Below are positions 57,241 through 64,000 of a stretch of DNA of 64,000 nt, piece by piece. The stretch lies in assembly GCF_024679095.1 (NCBI RefSeq), contig NW_026111761.1:221061-285060 (forward strand), in the 5' to 3' direction. Source of the DNA: Eriocheir sinensis. Lineage: Eukaryota > Arthropoda > Malacostraca > Decapoda > Varunidae. Position numbers and translations under genes: made by a program. Below the pieces are notes generated by a model. It made no database searches. It was not told the DNA's origin and was given only the letters and a program-made list of their open reading frames with translations. Each line of letters starts with the position of its first letter. Position 1 is the stretch's first letter.

Positions 57241-58620
57241 TCACCTAGTTGTGACATACAGGAAAAGAGTTACGCTCGCGCTGTCCCGTCTCCATATCCT
57301 CTCTTATCCAACTTTTCCTTAAAATCGTGAATGTTTCTTGCACTAACCACCTCCTCCTCCAGTCCATTCCACAACTCAATGCTTCTGTTTGGGAAGCTAA
57401 ACGTTTTCACATCTTGCCTACACGTGGTTGCCCTCAACTTCTTTCCATGTCCTCTCATTTCCCTCTCGCTCCACACACACTCCAGATTCTCCACCCTGCT
57501 CGCTACCCTGTACACTGCTATCAGGTCTCCTCTTTCTCTTCTTCTCTCCAGGGTTGTGAGCCCCATGCTTTTGAGTCTCTCCTCGTAAGTCCGATCCCTA
57601 AGTTCCGGTACCATCTTAGTTGCCATTCTCTGTACTCTTTCCAGCTTTCTTATTTTCTTCTTTTCGTGAGGAGACCAGACCACTGCTGCATACTCCAACC
57701 TTGGCCTTATCATTGTAACTATTAATTTCTTCATCATCTCCTCATCCAAATACACAAATGCCGTCCTTTTGTTCTTCAGCAAACTCATAGTTTGTCCCGT
57801 TATCCTGTTGATGTGTTTGTCCGGTGACATGTTCTCTGAGACAGTCACTCCCAAATCTTTTTCTTCCACTCCTCTGCATATTATCTCACTTCCCATCTTA
57901 TAATCATATTCACATCTTCTACCGCTCCTCCCAAACTATTTTTTTTACATTTCCCAAGGTTGAACTCCATCTGCCATGTACCACTCCACTCCCATATTTT
58001 GTCCAGGTCCCTCTGCAATGCCTCACAGTCCTTCACATCATTGACTCGTCTCAATAGCTTTGCATCATCTGCAAACAAACTCACATGGCTGGTCACTCCG
58101 TCCACCATATCATTTATATAAACAGCAAACATTATTGGTGCCAGCACCGAACCTTGTGGGACCCCACTCCTCACTGGGCACCAGTTGGAATCCCTGTCCC
58201 TAATTATTGTCCTCATTTCTCTGTTAGTTAGGAAGTCCTCCAGCCACTTAATCAGTCCATCACCCACTCCACCCCTATTTTTAATTTTCCAAATTAATCT
58301 TCTGTGCAGTACTTTGTCGAATGCCTTTTTCAAATCCAGGTACACTCCATCCCCCCAGCCTTCTCTCTCCTGTATTAAATCTGTCACCCTTGAGTAATAA
58401 CATAACGAGTTGGTGACACAAGATCTCCCTCTCCTGAATCCAAACTGGCAATCCGAGATAATTCTCTCCCTTTCTAAAAAATCCAACCACCTGTTTTTAA
58501 GTAGCCACATATCTTTGCAGCCACACTAGTGAGTGATACCGCTCTGTAACTTAGTGGGTCCTCTCTCTTTCCTCCTTTATAAATTGGTACTATGTTTGCT
58601 CTCTTCCAATCTTGTGTGTG
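57180..58620 (-). mobile_element. LINE-B (CR1-like RT) copy 2
   Basis: Includes the RT core missing in copy 1: QFGFRRGRSCVTNSL, LDLKKAFDKVLHRRL, VRSGVPQGSVLAPIMFAVY and LFADDAKLL (catalytic DD), then the C-terminal part. A 2-bp difference near 57930 splits it into two overlapping frames, and the sequence near 58505 has lost about 10 bp relative to copy 1 (ERLLKNRW region). The 3' tail is (CA)n at 57180-57239 (about 30 units, against about 10 in copy 1). Its 5' end is cut in an (AT)n tract. Confidence 0.87.
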
Positions 58621-58685
<65 letters not shown>

Positions 58686-58735
58686 TATATAGATAGATAG
58701 ATATAGATATAGATATAGATATAGATATATATTAA
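58621..58735. repeat. (AT)n/(GATA)n tract, empty site for LINE-A
   Basis: AT units then GATA/GATATA units. It corresponds to 41093-43895 of copy 1 without the LINE. Confidence 0.92.
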
Positions 58736-58818
58736 AACCAAAAAACATTAAAACAAAAAAAGAACATGCTTTTTTTATTTTTTATTTTATTTAGTTTTTA
58801 CTGTGTTTTTTTTCCACC

Positions 58819-58952
58819 CTGTCTCCAAGTGTATATTTATGAACCATTATTTGCAGGATCAGCGATGTGGAACTACCACCACCACAACCACCACCACCAC
58901 CACTACCACCAGGGGAGCCACTCACTGCCACAAGAAGGAAGGAAGCAGGTAC

Positions 58953-59026
<74 letters not shown>

Positions 59027-59460
59027 GTTGGGCTGTTAAAGCCCAACCAACAGGTCCTGTTGGCAGTAAGGGCAGGCACCAGTACTGGTATTGGCAGTAC
59101 TGTGTGACACTGTCAGGGAACCAGTCTGCTCATCAGTCTGGTGCTGCTGTAGAGTCGGTACTGTTAGGACCTGTCCTGTACTGGTACCTGCCCAGCCCAG
59201 CCCCACCCCCAGCTGGACCTGTGTGTTCAACCCTTTTGATGCTAAATCCTTGCAGCGAGGACCAGCGTAACTTGCCGGTGGTGCTAAACCCTTGCAGCGA
59301 GGACCAGCGTAACTTGCCGGTGGTGCTAAATCCTTGCAGCGAGGACCAGCGTAACTTGCCGGTGGTGCTAAACCCTCGCTGTGATCACCAGTCGCACTCA
59401 AATTTCAAGCATATGAGAGTGTTCCAACACTATTTCTCACCCCACAGCACTGCCAATTGA
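58819..59460 (+). other. duplicates of the islands at 43966 and 44190
   Basis: Same order: CAC-rich island, (ATT)n at 58958-59025, island with three 42-bp units (59238-59365). A frameshift near 59150 and a lost acceptor near 58815 suggest that coding, if any, is relaxed in this copy. Confidence 0.4.
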
Positions 59461-60835
59461 GTGGGTTTTCCACAAAATTTGGTGTAAAATCATATCAGCC
59501 TAGAGCGGAAAAGCACAGAAAATCTACGGACGAGTAACTGGTGGATGTTGTTGTCCAATATTGCAGTATTTTTGCACAGCTTGACCTCACTGATTTTTTG
59601 ACCATATAGTTGTAAATTTTGCATTTGGCAGTACTGCCCTGCCAGCACCCCATCATCAAGAGAGCTACTCAGTAATTGCCTTACGGTTGACCGACACGCA
59701 CGCACAAATGTACGTCTTCACAGGCAACACCCCCTGAACGTGCCTGTACGTTTGCAGGAGAGGCTTACATAACCGAATCTTATAGATCTTGGCCTCTTCT
59801 TTCCAAAGGTGTTTTTTTTTTTGGCTGATGTGAATTGTTTTTGAGATACAGCGGTTGAAAGAGCGAGCACTAGCGTCACTTGCTGAACGTGCCTGTACAT
59901 TTGCAGGAGAGGCTTACATAACCGAATCTTATAGATCTTGGCCTCCTCTTTCCAATGTTTTTTTTGTTTTTTAGCTGTGATGAATAGTTTTTGAGATGCT
60001 GAGGTTAAAAGAGACCCCCTCCCCCAGCTGGGCTGCCCGAGTGCGCCTGGGGGATAGTCTCGCTGCGAGGGATTAGCAATGAAGGGGTTAACAGCTGCTG
60101 GCAGGTATGATTCAGTGTTCAGAACACTGACCTCTGAATCTAAGGATTGGTTAAGTCTGTGCAAAGCTTGAAGCCACAGCCAGCTTTGGTTCCCTGGGCC
60201 CATGTAAGGTTTGGGACATCAGTGAGTGGCAGGCAGTGATGAAACACTGCTGCCTTACAAATTTATTGAATATTTTAATGCCCTCACTACCATGTGTTTA
60301 TGCCAAAACAACACTGGCTGCCTGTTTTGCCTGCCCAAAACAAAGGAAATGTCACCTCCTGCCTGTAACATGCTCTAAGTACTGATGGCTGTGATATTTT
60401 GAAAGTGTTACTTGATTGTGTTGGAAATGCTGCAAACCACAGTAATAATGATGTCTGCAACATTTATTTAATGGCTGACACAACAAAATCAGACATAGCA
60501 TTGTTGTCTTGCAAGATTTGAAGCAAAACAGTTACTCTATTGGATGGTGACCAAAGAAAACTGTCACACCTGGTGACTTGTAAACTGTAACATTTGTTCT
60601 TCCTCAAGTCAGCCCAGTAATACTTAACACATGCCAGTGTGTGTTATTTACAGCTTGATACTATGCCAAGGAATGCAGGAATTATTGTTTTGTGCCAAGT
60701 ATGGAAACAGATAGTGTTTACTTTCACTTAATGGGATAACAAACCATTAGTTAGGGCACTCAGTACACTTGTAATGGAGTGTGTTAGCACGGACACACTC
60801 GGCCAGTGATGAGTCGTGAATGTTTCCCTCAACAG

Positions 60836-60893
60836 CTGAGGCCCCGGCCTTCAGGACTCCTGCCCGGCCCACTACAGAGAAAGACACCAACAG
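60836..60893 (+). other. 58-nt exon-like island, second copy
   Basis: Identical to 45918-45975, with the same AG and GT borders. Confidence 0.3.
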
Positions 60894-61284
60894 GTCACTG
60901 CTTTGTACACTCTCCACACTTTTATCTCCTCATCTCTATAGAAAGAAGTATTCACTAGTAAATGATGCCCATGGAAGGGAAACTTAAGCACCTGAACTTG
61001 AAGATGAAGGAAATGTCTGAGGCTTCATGGTGAGGACTGTTTCAGGGACGAGCTGTTTGTAAGGAATTTTTGTAACTTACAGTACAGTATGTGTGGCCAG
61101 TGAGTCATGCTGCCCATCATTCTTCCTGGCGTTTCTTGCATGCACACACATCATCCTTTCCTTGGAAATGGCCAAATTGTTCCCATGAAGCTTTGGTGTT
61201 GATGAAAAAATTCTCAGGGTCAGCCTTTGTGCATCTTTGGGGAAATGCACCAATATGCCAATCCACAGCTATAAAAATTAGCAG

Positions 61285-61445
61285 GCCTGTGACCATGCCT
61301 CCATGCTCCTGTGGTCAGCATGCCTGGCTGTTACTCCTTGGGCTCAGGTTCGAATCCCGGCCCGGGCAGTTGGCGTGCAGGTCACCCAGCTGTTCATCTT
61401 CCCTTTGGGGCTGGTGGATAACTGTGTGCCTGGTTAACCCTTAAA
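61285..61445 (+). repeat. tRNA-derived SINE
   Basis: GTGGTCAGCATGCC (about 61311) resembles an A box and GGTTCGAATCC (61347-61357) is a perfect B box, 35 bp apart as in tRNA genes, within a fragment that continues GGCCCGGGCAGTTGGCGTGC. No anticodon stem can be folded convincingly, so a SINE rather than a tRNA gene. Confidence 0.7.
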
Positions 61446-62471
61446 GCGGTGGCTTGTTTTGCCCTTCAGTCTGTCCTCCCACGCAGGCATATTCGGCAAA
61501 AACATGCCTCTCTTCAATCTTTCATATCTTCACTTCTACTTACCTCACGTGACTGAATGAAGTACCATTGTAAAGTACTTACCCTTAACTGTCCTTTGAC
61601 GTTAAGTTGAAGACTATATAACCATTGCTGGAGCGAGTACGGAATATTGAAGGAGAATCACTGAAAACACATTATTATAGACAGTTTTCCATCCCTAGTG
61701 GACTTCCCTTCTATGATTTAGTAATAAAGAGCATAACTTTTCTACAGTGTTTGTGAAACACACCCAAACAAGCTTACCTTCCGGGCCTTCCCTTGGTGGG
61801 TGCTGTGGCCCCCATCTTGTGGATGAAATTCCCTGTAAGGTGAGAAGAGGTGGGTGTACATCTTGTCAAAGCTAACACAAGGCAGCACACACTGACCAGT
61901 CAAGGCAGCATGGCTGGGTAGTGTTGGAAAGAAAACACATGCTTACTTCACCACAAACAAAGGAAATCTGACGGCGCACCAAGTCAAAAAATGCTTGTTG
62001 AATGTTGTCCACACCGCGCCTTGAGCCCAGGCACCAGCTGTGACCCACTGTTGTCCACACCCGTGCTGTAAGGGTTAAACTCAATGTCAGCAGGACTTTG
62101 CATTTCAACATCATTATTGAACATTAACCCATAAAGGCCGACAATACCCCCCGCGTCTACCCCCCAAAAGCCGCATTAATCGTCTTAAAATCAACTCTTG
62201 CAGAATGACCTGGAAGCAATTTTAGCTGTAGTATTCATTTAAATACATCAGCATGTGAAATATTTTTGCTTAGCTCACCCTGGTTGCTTCAGAATAATCG
62301 CCGGTAGTTGGAGATTGTGGTGGCGTGCAACCCTCCGAGCTGGGCTAGACTGCTGAGGTGTCAGACTCGGTCCGTTGTGCGCCCAAGGCCTTTTCCCGGT
62401 CTATTATCGGCCTGTTTGTTTGTTTTGGACCCTCTGTGACAGTGGGGCAGTCACAGTGTGATTTTTTTCAG
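61446..62471. other. no gene seen
   Basis: Complex sequence. T(7)CAG at 62462-62471 could be a splice acceptor for the island that follows. Confidence 0.35.
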
Positions 62472-62752
62472 GCATAGGAGGACTGGCCGCCTGCATTGGA
62501 CCTCTGCATAACTGGCCCGTGTGCATCATCTCCCGACATCATTGCAGCCTTTTTGGTCCCCTTGGACGTTTAGGGGCATGTGCAGAAGCAGCAGCCGTTG
62601 CTACAGCTGCCGCAGCACTCGTTGTTGGCGTGGCAGAGGTGGTGGTCACTTTACTGGGGTCGGTCTATGGGACAGAGGTAGGGTGCGTGGGGGAGGTGGT
62701 GATGGTCCGGGGCGACAGTGTAGACATAAGCCTACTCCTCAAGCCAAATTAG
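62472..62752 (+). other. possible terminal exon, Ala/Val-rich
   Basis: After GTGTGATTTTTTTCAG the frame GIGGLAACIGPLHNWPVCII continues with an Ala/Val-rich hydrophobic stretch (AEAAAVATAAAALVVGVAEV) and ends with TAG at 62750-62752. The hydrophobic run could be a membrane segment. Another frame is also open here, as expected in GC-rich DNA, so coding is unproven. Confidence 0.28.
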
Positions 62753-63008
62753 CAGCGCTACTAATGTTCGCGCAGTTATGATACGCGCTTAAAGTAGCTG
62801 TCCCATAAGGGATCTATCTGCCTGCGGTGACGCAGTCCCATATGGGCCCTACCGGCCGGGACGGTTAAGTTGAGGGAGGGAAGTGACGGTGGAGGTTGTT
62901 TTGAAATGTATTGTTTGCTGCAGCACTGGACCACGGAAGGGGAAGGTTGTTCAGCGCTGGGAATGTGTCCTCAATGAATCAATTTGTTTACGCTTAAGTT
63001 TGCTGCCA

Positions 63009-63015
63009 TTCTCTC

Positions 63016-63050
<35 letters not shown>
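63009..63050. repeat. (CT)n microsatellite
   Basis: About 20 CT units with one G interruption, abutting the RT fragment. Confidence 0.93.
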
Positions 63051-63051
<1 letters not shown>

Positions 63052-63938
63052 AGGGCTCGATTCTTGGCCCAGTGCTCTTCATTATCTACATCAACGACGT
63101 GGATGTTGGACTCAATAACCGCATTAGTAAATTTGCAGACGACACAAAGATTGGCAACTCGGTTCTCACTGACGAAGACAGGCAAAGCCTCCAAGAGGAT
63201 TTGCACAAAATTTCAGCTTGGTCGGATAGATGGGAGATGCCCTTTAACGTAGACAAGTGCAAGGTCCTTCAAGTTGGAACGAGGAATAAGAAGTTCGATT
63301 ACGAAATGCGCTGCGTTAAACTCAAAAGTGTTCAATGCATCAAGGACTTGGGGGTCAAAATCGCGTCAAACCTCAAATTCTCACAGCAATGCATCGATGC
63401 AGCAAATAAAGCGAACAGAATGTTGGGCTTCATTAAAAGAAACTTTTTATTCAAGAATAAAGATGTAATACTCCCGCTCTACAACAGTTTAGTCAGACCC
63501 CACTGGGAATATGCAGTACAGTTTTGGTCTCCCCATCATGCAAAGGACATTGCTAAATTAGGTGTTCAGCGTCGGGCAACGAAAATGATCCCTTCCTTGC
63601 GCAACAAATCCTACGAAGAAAGGCTTTCTACCCTTAACATGTTCTCTCTTGAGAAACGTCGCCTCCGAGGAAAACTGATCGAATGTTTTAAAATACTTAA
63701 TGGTTTCACGAATGTAGACAGATCAACATTGTTTATGATCGATGACACTTTGCGCACGAGGAACAATGGCGTAAAACTCAGATGTAGACAAGTAAATTCA
63801 GACTGCACCAAATTTTTCTTCACCAACGTTGTAGTGCAAGAATGGAATAAGCTCCCACCATCAGTGGTCCAGTGCAACACGATTGACTCCTTCAAAAATA
63901 AGCTCGACCGTCACTTCCTTCAACTTAATATCAACTAG
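63051..63938 (+). CDS. CR1-like RT C-terminal half (LINE-F), 5'-truncated
   Basis: Open from QGSILGPVLFIIYINDVD at the edge of the (CT)n run to a TAG at 63936-63938. It contains FADDTKIG (catalytic DD), SAWSDRWEMPFNVDKCKVLQ, IKDLGVKIASNLKFSQQC, the thumb block RPHWEYAVQFWSPHH, QRRATKMIPSLRNKSYEERL and the closing FTNVVVQEWNKLPPSVVQ, with DSFKNKLDRHF at the end. No stops or shifts in 295 codons; one residue appears missing before GVQRRATKM compared with other CR1 copies. The N-terminal half of ORF2 is absent. It is a separate family from LINE-B and CR1 families 1 and 2. About 60 bp of 3' UTR follow to the window edge. Confidence 0.87.
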
Positions 63939-64000
63939 AGTAGAAATGCAACGTTTTGGAGTCTTCTGATTAATGTAAAATCACTTAGGTTTAAGGACAG

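Larger units (their letters stand above)
55428..61275 (+). repeat. segmental duplication block 1, copy 3 (extended)
   Basis: Aligns with 37607-46320 minus the copy-1-only insertions (piggyBac-like MITE, LINE-A) and plus 359 bp of LINE-B missing in copy 1. Identity is high until about 61090, after which the copies diverge and alignment fades near 61275. Confidence 0.92.

Noticed and set aside
61312..61357. Functional tRNA gene at the perfect B box
   Set aside because: Acceptor and anticodon stems do not pair; a SINE is the better reading.

Overview
This is a eukaryotic, invertebrate-type window, most likely from a decapod crustacean nuclear genome. The reasons are very dense microsatellites ((AT)n, (AC)n, (CT)n, (ATT)n), many CR1-like and Jockey/I-like LINE fragments, gypsy and hAT debris, tRNA-derived SINEs, exon-like islands with GT/AG borders, and no operon-like gene packing. 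The species assignment is inference. Most long reading frames are reverse transcriptases of dead or dying retrotransposons, or translations of microsatellites.

Layout. 1-3.3 kb: three pieces of one poly(A)-tailed LINE family ('LINE-A' here) in inverted arrangement around a compound microsatellite. 3.5-5.5 kb: a GC-rich 313-codon ORF with two retropepsin-like D-[ST]-G-A motifs, the most unusual coding object here, followed by purine/pyrimidine tracts. 5.8-10 kb: a duplicated GA-rich tract running into a gypsy-type integrase with one in-frame amber codon and an envelope-like remnant. 10.6-15.7 kb: a nested stack of hAT transposase (DUF4371 type) pieces on opposite strands, CR1 pieces and a nearly full-length LINE-A. 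15.9-20.4 kb: a 42-bp and a 60/61-bp minisatellite, with SINE-like, hAT-end and RT fragments. 20.8-25.3 kb: a CR1-like element with PHD-finger/zinc-knuckle ORF1 and endonuclease, split by other CR1 copies. 25.3-26.4 kb: foldback DNA and a tandem repeat.

27.3-29.8 kb holds the best candidate host gene: a minus-strand gene with a DUF4806-like C-terminal domain. Two of its exons match in splice sites and phase across a 1.7-kb intron filled by a LINE fragment that itself carries a 336-bp hAT MITE. 30.7-32.4 kb is another LINE with a tiny hAT-like footprint. 32.9-37 kb has a set of plus-strand exon-like islands whose gene model I cannot close.

36.7-61.3 kb is a set of segmental duplications: a block in three copies near 36.7, 51.9 and 55.4 kb, and an independent 1.6-kb block at 46.5 and 49.6 kb. 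Comparing copies gives natural empty sites: a TTAA-flanked piggyBac-like element and a 2.5-kb LINE-A insertion exist in only one copy. Between the copies lies a 1.26-kb near-perfect palindrome with hAT-like ends. The window ends in a 5'-truncated CR1-like RT frame that is open to its stop.

Few genes act together here. The main story is element-on-element insertion, microsatellites at duplication and insertion edges, and two or three possible host genes surviving between them.
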